64,000 nt of DNA from DASQMT01 sp963835735 (GCA_963835735.1 CAWIGP010000003.1:186001-250000), one strand, 5' to 3'; shown: positions 36,575 to 45,254, counted from the first letter of the stretch. Program-made: numbers and translations. The notes: a model not told the origin generated them from the letters alone.

Positions 36575-37583
36575 CGCGATCGACCGGCTCGCCGCGCGCG
36601 AGGACCTGTCGACCGAGCAGACCGCCGCGGTGCTGGCCGAGATCATGGGCGGCAATGCGTCCGAGGTCGAGACCGCGGCGGTGCTGATCGCGCTGCGCAC
36701 CAAGGGCGAGACCGTCGACGAGCTGGTCGGTCTCGCGAGCACGATGCGCCGTTTTGCCGCGCCGGTCACGACCGGCCGCGACGACCTGATCGACACCGCG
36801 GGCACCGGCGGCGGGCGCCAGACGTTCAACGTCTCGACCACCGCTGCGCTGATCGCGGCCGGAGCCGGCTGCGCCGTCGCCAAGCACGGCAACCGTTCGG
36901 CCACCGGTCTGTCCGGCTCCGCCGACGTGCTCGAGGCGCTCGGGGTGCGGATCGACCTCGACCCGGGCGCGGTCGCCCGCTGCATCGAGGAGGTCGGCTT
37001 CGGCTTCATGTTCGCCCCCGCCCACCACGGCGCGACCCGCTTCGTGATCCCGGTGCGCAAGGAGCTCGCGGTGCGGACGATCTTCAACTTCCTCGGCCCG
37101 CTCACCAACCCCGCCGGCGCGACCCGCCAGGTGATCGGCGTGTCCGACCCCGCGTTCCTCGAGGTGATCGCCCGCGCGCTCGCCCGGCTCGGCGCGAAGA
37201 AGGCGCTCGTGGTCTCGAGCGACGACGGTCTCGACGAGCTGAGCACCGCGGGCGCCACGCGCGTGGTCGAGGTCGACGGCGGCGGACTGCGCACGTACGA
37301 GGTGGTGCCGGAGGACGTCGGGCTGTCGCGCTCGGTCTACGAGGACTTCTCCGGCGGCCCGCCGGAGGCGAACGCCGAGACGGCGAGGCGGATCTTCGCC
37401 GGCGAGCACGGCCCGACCCGGGACCTCGCGGTGCTGAACGCGGGCGCCGCGATCTACGCCGCCGGGCGCGCGGACGGGCTCGAGCCCGGCGTCCGCGCCG
37501 CGGAGGCAGCGCTCGACAGCGGCGCGGCGGCGCAGGCGCTGGCCCGGCTGGTCGAGCTCACGGGTAAGCTGGCGCCGAGTTGA
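36552..37583 (+). CDS. trpD: Anthranilate phosphoribosyltransferase
   Basis: A 343-residue enzyme transferring phosphoribose from PRPP to anthranilate. It has the class III phosphoribosyltransferase motifs DTAGTGGGRQTFNVSTTAALIAAGAG, VAKHGNRSATGLSGSADVLEALG, FMFAPAHHGATRFV and RTIFNFLGPLTNPAG. The start is a TTG at 36552 that overlaps the end of trpG by 23 bases, which fits coupling. The stop overlaps the trpC start (TTGA). Confidence 0.96.
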
Positions 37584-38356
37584 CCGTGCTGGACCGCATC
37601 GTGGAGGCGACGCGCGACGACGTCGAGCGGCGCCGGCGGATCGTTCCCCTCGCGCAGCTCGAGGGCGCCCTGCGCGAGCGGCCGGAAGGCCGCCCGTTCC
37701 AGGAGGCGCTGACGCGTCCGGGGGTCTCGCTGATCGCCGAGCACAAGCGCCGCTCGCCGTCGGCGGGCACGATCCGCGAGGGCTCGTCGGTCGAGGAGGT
37801 CGTGCGCGCCTACGAGCGGGGCGGCGCGGCCGCCGTGTCGGTGCTGACCGAGCCGTCGCACTTCGGCGGCTCGCTCGAGGACCTGCGCGCGGCGCGCGCC
37901 GCGACCGAGCTGCCGGTGCTGCGCAAGGACTTCATCGTCGACTCCTACCAGGTCGTCGAGTCGGCAGCCGCGGGCGCCGACGCGATCCTGCTGATCGTCG
38001 CAGCGCTCGAACCCGACGCGCTGCTCGACCTCTACGGCCACGCGCGCGCGCTCGACCTCGACCTGCTCGTCGAGGTCCACGACGAGGAGGAGCTCGAGGT
38101 CGCGCTGGAAGTCGAGGCCGAGGTGATCGGGATCAACAACCGCGACCTCGACGACTTCACCGTCGACATCGAGCGCACGTACGATCTGCTCTCCGACGTC
38201 CCGGCCGGCAAGACCGTCGTGTCGGAGTCGGGCTTCTCCACCCGCGAGCAGCTCGACGAGCTCGATCGCGTCGGCGTCGACGCGGTGCTGATCGGCGAGA
38301 CGCTGATGCGCGCGCCAGACATCGAGGCCGCCGCGCGCGAGCTGACCGGCGGGTAG
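37580..38356 (+). CDS. trpC: Indole-3-glycerol phosphate synthase
   Basis: A 258-residue TIM barrel that closes the indole ring. It shows IAEHKRRSPSAG (catalytic Lys/Ser region), VLTEPSHFGGSLEDL, LPVLRKDFIVDSYQV, LVEVHDEEEL, IGINNRDLDDFTVD and VSESGFSTREQL. The start is the TTG at 37580 overlapping the trpD stop. It is the last gene of the hisIE-trpEGDC unit; the remaining trp genes resume at 41055 after three unrelated genes. It is convergent with the rhodanese gene, 8 bases apart. Confidence 0.96.
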   Translation: MTVLDRIVEATRDDVERRRRIVPLAQLEGALRERPEGRPFQEALTRPGVSLIAEHKRRSPSAGTIREGSSVEEVVRAYERGGAAAVSVLTEPSHFGGSLEDLRAARAATELPVLRKDFIVDSYQVVESAAAGADAILLIVAALEPDALLDLYGHARALDLDLLVEVHDEEELEVALEVEAEVIGINNRDLDDFTVDIERTYDLLSDVPAGKTVVSESGFSTREQLDELDRVGVDAVLIGETLMRAPDIEAAARELTGG

Positions 38357-38364
38357 CCGTTCGG

Positions 38365-38826
38365 TCAGCCGGCGACGGGCGCGGCCGGGAGCGACGCGAG
38401 ACCCGTGTCGTCGGCCGAGTACAGGCCGGCCCGCGCGCGCTCGCCCTCGACCCGCCAGCCCTCGCGGACGTAGTACTCCCAGCCGCCGATCATCTCCTTG
38501 ACCTCGCGACCCGCGGCGGCGAGCTTGTGGCCGCCGTGCTGGGCGCCGTTGCAGCCGGGACCCCAGCAGTAGACGACCACCAGCCCGGCCGGCAGCGCGG
38601 CGGCCGTGGCGGCATCGATCTTGGCGTGGGGGACGCTGATCGCTCCCGGTATGTGGCCGGCGGCGTAGGCGGCGCGGCTGCGCACGTCGACGAGCACGAA
38701 GTCGATGTCGCCCTCGGCCACGGCGGCGCCGACGTCCGCGGCGTCCGTCTCATAGGCCAGGCGGGCGGCGAAGTGGTGGGAGGCTTCCGCGGGCGTGGCC
38801 GCGGGAATCGTGGTGACAGCACTCAT
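38365..38826 (-). CDS. Rhodanese-like domain protein
   Basis: A 153-residue single-domain rhodanese (about 30-125): DFVLVDVRSRAAYAAGHIPGAISVPH, then the active-site loop VVYCWGPGCNGAQHGGHKLAA. The first Cys of the loop (YCWGPGC) is in the catalytic position, but the loop differs from the classic CxxGxR form, so thiosulfate sulfurtransferase activity is unsure. The C-terminal WEYYVREGWRVEG is usual for small bacterial rhodaneses. The start is the ATG at 38826; an ATG at 38880 in frame is less likely. It is divergent from the GlxA regulator and may be its target. Confidence 0.82.
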   Translation of the reverse strand: MSAVTTIPAATPAEASHHFAARLAYETDAADVGAAVAEGDIDFVLVDVRSRAAYAAGHIPGAISVPHAKIDAATAAALPAGLVVVYCWGPGCNGAQHGGHKLAAAGREVKEMIGGWEYYVREGWRVEGERARAGLYSADDTGLASLPAAPVAG

Positions 38827-38855
38827 GCCGCCATGGTCGAGCCCGGCCGCGCCTC

Positions 38856-38875
38856 GCGCCAGTGGCGCAAGCGCC
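38856..38875. promoter_or_regulatory. Overlapping inverted repeats between the rhodanese and glxA-like genes
   Basis: GCGCC-AGT-GGCGC (38856-38868) and GGCGC-AA-GCGCC (38864-38875) overlap, giving three alternating half-sites, a layout typical of regulator binding. They lie 22 bases before the GlxA-like start and 30 before the rhodanese start. Confidence 0.4.
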
Positions 38876-38884
38876 GACATCCGC

Positions 38885-38890
38885 TACGTT
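38885..38890 (+). promoter_or_regulatory. TAnnnT -10 box of the glxA-like gene
   Basis: TACGTT ends 6 bases before the ATG at 38897, consistent with a leaderless transcript. Confidence 0.45.
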
Positions 38891-38896
38891 TGCGCC

Positions 38897-39874
38897 ATGA
38901 GGGCGCCGCGCACGCATCGCATCGCGATCTACGCGTTCGATCGGCTGCCCGTGTTCGAGCTCGGCGTGGCGGTCGAGATCTTCGCGCTCGACCGGCCCGA
39001 GCTCGACGTCGAATGGTGGTACGACCTCGACGTCTTCGGCGAGCGACCCGAGCGGGTGCGCGCGGTCGGCGGCTTCGGCGTCGACGTGCCGCACGGGCTC
39101 GAGGCGGTGGCGACCGCGTCGACCGTGATCCTGCCCGGCACGCCCGACGTGCACCGCGACCCGCCGCAGGCGGTGCTCGAGGCGCTGCGGGCGGCGCATG
39201 CGCGCGGCGCCCGGCTCGTCTCGATCTGCTCGGGCGCGTTCGTGCTGGCCGCGACCGGTGTCCTGGACGGCCGCCGGGCGGCAACGCACTGGCGCTACGC
39301 GGGTCTGCTCGCCGAGCGCTTTCCGGCGGTGCAGGTCGACGACCGCGTCCTGTACGTCGACGGCGGCGACGTCCTCACCTCGGCCGGTACCGCGGCGGGC
39401 ATCGACCTGTGCCTGCACCTCGTGCGCAGCGACCACGGGGCGGATGTCGCGAACAAGGTCGCGCGGCGGATGGTCGTCAGCCCGCACAGGACCGGCGATC
39501 AGGCCCAGTTCGTCGAGTCGCCGCTGCCCGCGCGCCCGCAGGACGATCCGATCGCCGGCGTGCAGCAATGGGCGCTCGAGAACATGCACGAGCGGATCGG
39601 CGTCGCCGACATGGCGCGCGCCGTGCATCTGTCGACGCGCACGCTCACGCGGCGCTTCGCGGCGGCCACGGGTTCGAGCCCCGCCCGCTGGCTGCTCGAG
39701 CAGCGCATCGCGGCCGGCGCTGCGATCCTCGAGCGCACCGACGCGCCCGTCGAGGATGTCGGCGCCCTCGTCGGCATCCCGAGCCCGGCCGCCTTCCGCC
39801 GCCACTTCGCCCGTCTAATGGGCGTGCCGCCGTCCGCGTACCGGCGGGCGTTCGGCCTGCGGGCCGCCGCGTGA
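38897..39874 (+). CDS. GlxA family transcriptional regulator (DJ-1/PfpI + AraC)
   Basis: A 325-residue regulator. The N-terminal DJ-1/PfpI-like domain (about 1-190) has RLPVFELGVAVEIFALDRPEL, VILPGTPDVHRDPP and the nucleophile-elbow-like VSICSGAFVLAATGVLDGRRAATHW; the C-terminal AraC DNA-binding domain (about 215-320) has ADMARAVHLSTRTLTRRFAAATGSSPARWLLEQRIAAGAAILERTDAPVEDVGALVG and PAAFRRHFARLMGVPPSAYRRAF. GlxA-type regulators respond to small amine or nitrogen compounds in studied cases. The start is the ATG at 38897. It is divergent from the rhodanese gene. Confidence 0.9.
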   Translation: MRAPRTHRIAIYAFDRLPVFELGVAVEIFALDRPELDVEWWYDLDVFGERPERVRAVGGFGVDVPHGLEAVATASTVILPGTPDVHRDPPQAVLEALRAAHARGARLVSICSGAFVLAATGVLDGRRAATHWRYAGLLAERFPAVQVDDRVLYVDGGDVLTSAGTAAGIDLCLHLVRSDHGADVANKVARRMVVSPHRTGDQAQFVESPLPARPQDDPIAGVQQWALENMHERIGVADMARAVHLSTRTLTRRFAAATGSSPARWLLEQRIAAGAAILERTDAPVEDVGALVGIPSPAAFRRHFARLMGVPPSAYRRAFGLRAAA

Positions 39875-39891
39875 GGATTTCGGGCGCCCGC

Positions 39892-39908
39892 TTTAGGGTG
39901 TTTTAGGG
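39892..39908 (+). promoter_or_regulatory. Two TTTAGGG repeats with 10-base period upstream of htrA
   Basis: TTTAGGG occurs at 39892-39898 and 39902-39908, exactly one helical turn apart, 33 bases before the protease start. Same-face direct repeats of this kind are typical of response-regulator or sigma-activator sites; the binding protein is unknown. Confidence 0.4.
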
Positions 39909-39941
39909 AGGCTTCACACCCGCTGCCCACGCTGGCGGCCG

Positions 39942-41033
39942 ATGCGAGGCTGGGTGAGCACCATCGCCGCGGCCGTCGTGGGCGGTGCCGTGACCGCAGC
40001 GGCACTGATTGCCGCCGGCGCCGTCGACTCCGGCGACGTCAGGGTGATCGAGTCGCCTGTGGTCAGTAAGGCTGCGCCCGCGCTGGCGGCGACCGCCGCG
40101 GCCGGCGGCATGAGCGCGCGTGAGATCTACCGCCGGCGGGCGCCCGGCGTCGTGTTCATACGCGCGCGTACGCTGCGTACCGAGCCGTCTCCGTTCGACA
40201 TCCACCCGACCGCGCGCGAGTCGGAGTCGACCGGCTCGGGCTTCGTCATCGACGCGGAGGGGCTGATCCTCACGAACGCGCACGTCGTCGAGGCGGCGAC
40301 CGAGATCGAGGTCACGTTCTCCGACAGCCACACGGTCAGCGCGACCGCGATCGGCAAGGACGTCGACACCGACCTCGCGCTGCTGCGCGTCGAGGGGCAG
40401 GACGTGCAGCCGCTCGAGCTCGGCGACTCCTCGACCGTGCAGGTCGGCGATCCGACGATCGCGATCGGCAACCCGTTCGGGCTCGAGCGCACGCTGACCA
40501 CGGGCGTCGTGTCCGCGCTGCAGCGCCGGCTCACCGCCCCGAGCGGCTTCGCGATCGACGACGTCATCCAGACCGACGCGGCGCTCAACCCCGGCAACTC
40601 GGGCGGCCCGCTGCTCGACGCCGGCGGCCGCGTCATCGGGATCAACTCCCAGATCGCCACGGGCGGGTCCAACGGGAACGTCGGCATCGGCTTCGCGGTC
40701 CCGGTCAACACGGCCAAGACCGTGATCCCCCAGCTCGAGCAGAGCGGGCGCGTGGAGCGCGCCTACCTCGGGATCGAGGGTGCGACCGCGCCCGACGGCG
40801 TCGTCGTCGGGGTCGTCCAGGACGGCTCGCCGGCCGCATCCGCCGGCCTGCGCGTGGGCGACACCATCGAGCGGCTCGGCGGCAGGCCGGTGCGCTCGAT
40901 GGACGACGTCACTGCCATCCTCGCCGCGCACGCGCCCGGCGACGTGGTCGACGTCGAGGTCCGCACCGGCGGCCTCACGCGCGGGCTCAAGGCCACGCTC
41001 ATCGACCGCCCGGCGGCGCTGCCCTCGCAGTAA
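39942..41033 (+). CDS. S1C family serine protease (HtrA/DegP-like) with PDZ domain
   Basis: A 363-residue extracytoplasmic protease. An N-terminal signal anchor (about 7-30) precedes a trypsin-like domain with the catalytic triad His in ILTNAHVVEAA, Asp in DVDTDLALLRV and Ser in NPGNSGGPLLD, then one PDZ domain (about 270-355: GVVVGVVQDGSPAASAGLRVGDTIERLGG). All triad residues are present. It acts in envelope protein quality control in relatives. It stands alone between the GlxA-like gene and trpF, separating the two trp units. Confidence 0.93.
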   Translation: MRGWVSTIAAAVVGGAVTAAALIAAGAVDSGDVRVIESPVVSKAAPALAATAAAGGMSAREIYRRRAPGVVFIRARTLRTEPSPFDIHPTARESESTGSGFVIDAEGLILTNAHVVEAATEIEVTFSDSHTVSATAIGKDVDTDLALLRVEGQDVQPLELGDSSTVQVGDPTIAIGNPFGLERTLTTGVVSALQRRLTAPSGFAIDDVIQTDAALNPGNSGGPLLDAGGRVIGINSQIATGGSNGNVGIGFAVPVNTAKTVIPQLEQSGRVERAYLGIEGATAPDGVVVGVVQDGSPAASAGLRVGDTIERLGGRPVRSMDDVTAILAAHAPGDVVDVEVRTGGLTRGLKATLIDRPAALPSQ

Positions 41034-41041
41034 CGGGCGTC

Positions 41042-41047
41042 TACGCT
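41042..41047 (+). promoter_or_regulatory. TAnnnT -10 box of trpF
   Basis: TACGCT ends 7 bases before the GTG start at 41055, giving trpFBA its own leaderless promoter, separate from trpEGDC. Confidence 0.5.
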
Positions 41048-41054
41048 GCAAGGC

Positions 41055-41687
41055 GTGACGCGCGTCAAGATCTGCGGCATCACGCGGCGCGAGGACGCCG
41101 AGCTGGCGGTCGAGCTCGGGGCATGGGCGCTCGGCTTCATCCTCTGGCCCCGCTCGCCGCGCGTCGCCGACCCGGCCGTCGCGGCCGGGATCGCGCTAGA
41201 GCTGCGCCGCCGCGTCGAGCTCGTCGGCGTGTTCGTCAACGCCAGCCTCGAGGACATCACGCACGCCGCCGAGGCGCTCCATCTCACGCACGTGCAGCTG
41301 CACGGCGACGAAGGCCCGGCATTCTGCGGCGAGGTCGCCCGCCGGACCGGCGCCAAGGTGATCAAGGCGATGCGGATCGCGAGCGCATCGGACTTCCAGG
41401 ACCTCGCGCGCTTCCATACCGACTTCCATCTGCTCGACACCGGGCGGCGCGGCTCCTACGGCGGGACGGGGGAGACGTGGGACTGGGCGCTCGCGTCGAA
41501 GCGCGCACGCACGGTGCCGGCGATCCTCTCCGGCGGGCTGACGGCCGAGAACGTCGCGGCGGGGATCGCCGCCGTCGAGCCCTACGCGGTCGACGTCTCC
41601 TCCGGCGTCGAGGCGTCGCCGGGCGTGAAGGACCCCGACAAGCTGGCGGCGTTCATCGCCGCGGTGCCGGCCGGGGTGCGGACGTGA
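41055..41687 (+). CDS. trpF: Phosphoribosylanthranilate isomerase
   Basis: A 210-residue TIM barrel for the third-last step before indole-glycerol phosphate. It begins TRVKICGITRREDAELAVELGAWALGFILWPRSPR, with the active-site Cys in KICGIT; later VQLHGDEGPAFC, HLLDTGRRGSYGGTGETWDW (catalytic Asp) and ILSGGLTAENVAAGI with AVDVSSGVEASPGVKD. The start is the GTG at 41055. The stop overlaps the trpB start (GTGA). Confidence 0.95.
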   Translation: MTRVKICGITRREDAELAVELGAWALGFILWPRSPRVADPAVAAGIALELRRRVELVGVFVNASLEDITHAAEALHLTHVQLHGDEGPAFCGEVARRTGAKVIKAMRIASASDFQDLARFHTDFHLLDTGRRGSYGGTGETWDWALASKRARTVPAILSGGLTAENVAAGIAAVEPYAVDVSSGVEASPGVKDPDKLAAFIAAVPAGVRT

Positions 41688-42860
41688 CGGCCGCGGTCGA
41701 GCACCGCTTCGGCCCCTACGGCGGGCAGTACGTCCCGGAGACGCTGATGCCCGCGCTCGCCGAGCTCGAGGCGGCCTGGCTGGTCGCCCGCGACGACGCG
41801 GGCTACCGCGACGAGCTCGCCGGGCTTCAGCGCGACTTCTGCGGGCGACCGACGCCGCTCTACCACGCCAAGCGCCTGTCGGAGGCGGCGGGCCGGCCGA
41901 TCTGGCTCAAGCGCGAGGACCTCATGCACACGGGCTCGCACAAGCTCAACAACGCGCTCGGCCAATGCCTGCTCGCCAAGCGGATGGGCAAGCCGCGGAT
42001 CATCGCCGAGACGGGCGCCGGTCAGCACGGCGTGGCGACGGCGACCGCGTGCGCGCTGCTCGGGCTGGAGTGCGTCGTCTACATGGGCACCGAGGACATC
42101 CGCCGGCAGCTGCCCAACGTGCAGCGGATGCGGCTGCTCGGCGCCACCGTCAGCGGCGTCGAGGCCGGCTCGCGAACGCTCAAGGAGGCGGTCTCGGCCG
42201 CGATCCGCGACTGGGTGACGAACGTCCGCGACACGCACTACGCGATCGGCAGCTGCGTCGGCCCCGCTCCGTTCCCGGCGCTCGTGCGCGACCTGCAGCG
42301 GGTCATCGGCGACGAGGCGCGCGCGCAGCTGCTCGATCGCTGCGGACGGCTGCCGTCGCGCGTCGTCGCCTGCGTCGGCGGCGGCTCGAACGCGATCGGG
42401 ACGTTCATCCCGTTCGTCGCCGATCCCGAGGTGGAGCTGGTCGGCTGCGAGGCGGCCGGCGAGGGCCTGGCCAGCGGGCGTCACGGCGCGCCGCTCACCG
42501 TCGGCGGCCGCGCCGGCGTGCTGCACGGCTCCTACAGCGCGATCATGCAGGACGAGGACGGACAGATCACCGAAGCGCACTCGGTCTCGGCCGGGCTGGA
42601 CTACCCCGGGGTCGGACCGGAGCACGCGTACCTGCGCGACTCCGGCCGGGCGCGCTATGTCGCGGTCACCGACGCGGAGGCGCTCGACGCGTTCCGCCGG
42701 CTCGCCGAGCTGGAGGGCATCATCCCCGCGCTCGAGTCCTCGCACGCGGTCGCGTGGGCGATGGCCAACCCGCCCGCCGGCGCAGGATCCGCTCGAGCTG
42801 ATCTGCCTGTCGGGCCGCGGCGACAAGGACCTCGCCGAGGTGCTGGAGCTGGTGGGGTGA
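41684..42860 (+). CDS. trpB: Tryptophan synthase beta subunit (apparent frameshift near C terminus)
   Basis: A PLP enzyme, 392 residues when repaired, joining indole and serine. It shows FGPYGGQYVPETLMPALAELE, the PLP Lys motif HTGSHKLNNALGQ, TGAGQHGVATATACALLG, the phosphate loop VGGGSNAIGTF and EDGQITEAHSVSAGLDYPGVGPEHAYL. The frame breaks at 42779-42785: after ANPPAG the expected tail DPLELICLSGRGDKDLAEVLELVG continues in another frame to the TGA at 42858-42860. Two extra bases (or one fewer) in the GCGC run restore it. Left as read, the frame would run on into trpA, an artefact. Probably a sequence error in a functional gene. Confidence 0.93.
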
Positions 42861-43651
42861 GCGTCGCCGCCGGGCAGGACACGATCGCCGCGGCGTTCGC
42901 CGCCGCGCCCGGCCGCGCCGCGCTGATGCCGTACCTGATGGGCGGCTTCCCGGACCTCGACGCGTCGCGCGCGATCGGCGAGGCGTGCGCCGAGGCGGGT
43001 GCCGACCTCGTGGAGCTGGGCGTGCCGTTCTCGGACCCGCTCGCGGACGGCCCCGTGATCCACGCGGCTGACACGGCCGCGCTGGCGGCGGGCGCGACGC
43101 TGCACGGCGTGCTCGAGGTCGGGCGGACGCTGGCCGAGTCGGTCCCCGTGGTGCTGATGTGCTACGCGAACCTCGTGTTCGCGCGCGGGCAGGAACGCTT
43201 CGCCGACGAGCTGGCCGAACGCGGCATCAGCGGGCTGATCGTGCCGGACCTGCCGCTCGAGGAGGCCGGCGAGACGCTCACCGCCTGCGACGCCGCCGGC
43301 GTCGCCCTCGTGCCGCTCGTCGCGCCGACGACGCCCGACGAGCGGGTGGCCGCGATCGCGCGCTCCGCGCGCGGGTTCATCTACGCGGTCTCGGTCACCG
43401 GCACGACCGGCGAGCGCGGCAGCCTGGCCGACGAGGCCGCCGCCATGCTCGCCCGCACCAAGGCGCACGCGGATGTCCCGGTAGCGCTCGGCTTCGGCAT
43501 CGGGACGCCCGCCGCGGCGGCCGCGGCGGCCGACGCCGGCGCCGACGGCGTGATCGTCGGCTCGCGGCTCGTCCGCGCCGCCGCCGAGGCGTCGGACCCG
43601 GCCGCCGCGGTGCGCGAGCTGGTGTCGGGGTTCGCCGCTGCGCTCCGCTAG
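42857..43651 (+). CDS. trpA: Tryptophan synthase alpha subunit
   Basis: A 264-residue TIM barrel that cleaves indole-glycerol phosphate to indole for TrpB. It has YLMGGFPDLDASRAIGEACAEAGADLVELGVPFSDPLADGPVI (catalytic Glu and Asp regions), GLIVPDLPLEEAGE, YAVSVTGTTGER and ALGFGIGTP with the phosphate-binding VIVGSRLV. The start is the GTG at 42857 overlapping the real trpB stop. It is followed by a small membrane protein gene with its own -10 box. Confidence 0.96.
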   Translation: MSVAAGQDTIAAAFAAAPGRAALMPYLMGGFPDLDASRAIGEACAEAGADLVELGVPFSDPLADGPVIHAADTAALAAGATLHGVLEVGRTLAESVPVVLMCYANLVFARGQERFADELAERGISGLIVPDLPLEEAGETLTACDAAGVALVPLVAPTTPDERVAAIARSARGFIYAVSVTGTTGERGSLADEAAAMLARTKAHADVPVALGFGIGTPAAAAAAADAGADGVIVGSRLVRAAAEASDPAAAVRELVSGFAAALR

Positions 43652-43654
43652 GAT
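43649..43654 (+). promoter_or_regulatory. TAnnnT -10 box before the small membrane protein
   Basis: TAGGAT overlaps the trpA stop codon region and ends 10 bases before the TTG at 43665. Confidence 0.4.
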
Positions 43655-43664
43655 CGGCCGCGCT

Positions 43665-43859
43665 TTGGGCCTGCTGTTCACCGTCGTCGCCGCCGCCGCC
43701 ACCTGGATCGTGCTGCTGTCGCTCGGCATCAAGCCGTTCGACGCGCTGCTGGTGGGGATCCTGATGGTGTTCCTGGCCGCGACCGCGAAGATCCTCTCCC
43801 CGTTCCTGCCCGGCAATCGCCGCCCAGAGCGGCCGAGCGATCACTACACCCCTCGCTAA
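43665..43859 (+). CDS. Small two-helix membrane protein, unknown function
   Basis: A 64-residue protein of two hydrophobic segments (about 2-22 and 26-46: TWIVLLSLGIKPFDALLVGILMVFLAATAKIL in part) and a basic, polar tail ending SDHYTPR. No family recognised. The TTG at 43665 is supported by the TAGGAT box 10 bases upstream and by the hydrophobic start. It lies directly after trpA, as small membrane proteins often do, and before the livK promoter. Confidence 0.6.
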   Translation: MGLLFTVVAAAATWIVLLSLGIKPFDALLVGILMVFLAATAKILSPFLPGNRRPERPSDHYTPR

Positions 43860-43881
43860 CGCGGGTCTAACAGGCGATACA

Positions 43882-43911
43882 TTGCAGGGTATCCGGCGCG
43901 GTGACTAGAAT
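43882..43911 (+). promoter_or_regulatory. Promoter of livK (-35 TTGCAG, -10 TAGAAT)
   Basis: TTGCAG (43882-43887) and TAGAAT (43906-43911) are 18 bases apart. Unlike most units here, about 35 bases of leader and a GAGGAGG ribosome site (43941-43947) follow, suggesting strong translation of the binding protein. Confidence 0.6.
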
Positions 43912-43953
43912 CGCCCGCCTCTGATCAAGGTCAACCCTTTGAGGAGGGGTTAC

Positions 43954-45207
43954 TTGAAGATTCGTGATGTGGCAGCGTGGAGCTGCCTGACGGCCGTAAT
44001 GGCCTTCGGCGTCGCCGCGTGCGGCGACGACGACGACGACGGCGGTGGCGGGGGCGCCAGCGAGACCTCTGGTGGGGGAACGCTGAACGTGTACTCGTCG
44101 CTGCCGCTGCAGGGCGCGTCCCGTCCGCAGTCCGAGGACGTGATCAAGGGCATCCAGCTCGCGCTCAAGCAGAAGAACGGCAAGTGTGGCGATTTCACCA
44201 TCAAGTACGAGTCGCTCGACGACGCCACGGCGGCGGCGGGCAAGTGGGAGCCGGGCGCGACGTCTGCGAACGCGCGCAAGGTCGCCCAGGACGACAGCGC
44301 GATCGCCTACATCGGCGAGTTCAACTCGGGCGCGTCGGCGATCTCGATCCCGATCAACAACGAGGCCGGGATCCTGCAGGTCAGCCCGTCGAACACCGCT
44401 CTCGGCCTGACCAAGGGCGGGGCCGGCGCCGAGCCGGGCGAGCCGGACAAGTACTACCCGACCGGTGAGCGCAACTACGGTCGCGTCGTGCCGATCGACA
44501 CCATCCAGGGCGCCGCGCAGGCGCAGTGGATGAGCGACGAGGGCGTCACCAACGTGTACATCCTCGACGACGCCGAGGTGTACGGAAAGGGCGTCGCGAA
44601 GAACACGCAGTCCGCGGCGGAGGAGCTCGGGATCAAGATCGCGGGCACCGACTCCTGGGACGGCAAGGCGGCGAACTACCGCGCGCTGGCCTCGAAGATC
44701 CAGGCCACCGGCGCGGACGCCGTCTTCACCGGCGGCATCATCGACAACAACGCGCCGCAGCTGTACAAGGATCTCAACGCGGCGATGCCGGATGCCAAGC
44801 TGTTCGGCCCCGACGGCGTCGCGACGGTGGACTTCACCAAGGAGATCCCGGCGAACGTCCAGAAGCAGACGTTCCTGACGGCGCCGACGCTGTCGCCGGA
44901 CGAGCTGCCGCCGGCCGGCCAGCAGTTCTACAAGGACTACGAGGCCGAGTACGGCGAGCCGCAGGACGAGATCGACCCGTACGCCGTCTACGGCTACGAG
45001 GCGATGGCGGTCGTCTGCGACGCCATCGCACAGGGCGGCGACGATCGCCAGGCGGTGATCGACGCGTTCTTCGCCACCAAGGGCCGCGAGAGCCCGCTGG
45101 GGGTGTACGACATCGATCCGGACGGCGACACCACGCTGAGCGACTACGGCGGATATCTAGCCGAAGGTGGGAAGCTGGTGTTCAACAAGGTGATCAAGGC
45201 CAACTAA
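43954..45207 (+). CDS. livK: Branched-chain amino acid ABC transporter, substrate-binding lipoprotein
   Basis: A 417-residue extracellular binding lipoprotein. The signal peptide ends in a lipobox VAAC, followed by a Asp/Gly-rich spacer (CGDDDDDGGGGG) common in Thermoleophilia lipoproteins, then a type I periplasmic-binding fold (LNVYSSLPLQGASRPQSEDVIKGIQLAL, AYIGEFNSGASAISIPINNEAGI, RVVPIDTIQGAAQAQW, VYILDDAEVYGKGVAK). The start is the TTG at 43954, 6 bases after a GAGGAGG site; the in-frame TTG at 43939 overlaps that site. It is the first gene of livKHMGF. Ligand specificity within the family is not determined. Confidence 0.92.
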   Translation: MKIRDVAAWSCLTAVMAFGVAACGDDDDDGGGGGASETSGGGTLNVYSSLPLQGASRPQSEDVIKGIQLALKQKNGKCGDFTIKYESLDDATAAAGKWEPGATSANARKVAQDDSAIAYIGEFNSGASAISIPINNEAGILQVSPSNTALGLTKGGAGAEPGEPDKYYPTGERNYGRVVPIDTIQGAAQAQWMSDEGVTNVYILDDAEVYGKGVAKNTQSAAEELGIKIAGTDSWDGKAANYRALASKIQATGADAVFTGGIIDNNAPQLYKDLNAAMPDAKLFGPDGVATVDFTKEIPANVQKQTFLTAPTLSPDELPPAGQQFYKDYEAEYGEPQDEIDPYAVYGYEAMAVVCDAIAQGGDDRQAVIDAFFATKGRESPLGVYDIDPDGDTTLSDYGGYLAEGGKLVFNKVIKAN

Positions 45208-45227
45208 GGTCACGGGGACGGCGTGAC

Positions 45228-45254
45228 GGCGGCGGGCCACGACGGCCCGCCGCC
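45228..45254 (+). other. Stem-loop between livK and livH
   Basis: A perfect 11-base stem (GGCGGCGGGCC and GGCCCGCCGCC) with a 5-base loop, 20 bases after the livK stop and without a T tract. In binding-protein operons such hairpins stabilise the upstream message or cause partial termination, giving more binding protein than permease. Confidence 0.6.

Noticed and set aside
42779..42785. Programmed ribosomal frameshifting in trpB and the other three shifted genes
   Set aside because: No slippery heptamer with downstream structure is evident, the sites share only short dinucleotide runs, and these families are not known to use recoding.
41684..43651. A trpB-trpA fusion gene read as one long frame
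   Set aside because: The frame joins only because trpB is shifted at about 42780; the true TrpB tail (DPLELICLSGRGDKD) continues in another frame to a stop that overlaps the trpA GTG.
43939..43953. TTG at 43939 as the livK start
   Set aside because: It overlaps the GAGGAGG ribosome site; the TTG at 43954 has correct spacing and gives a normal lipoprotein signal peptide.
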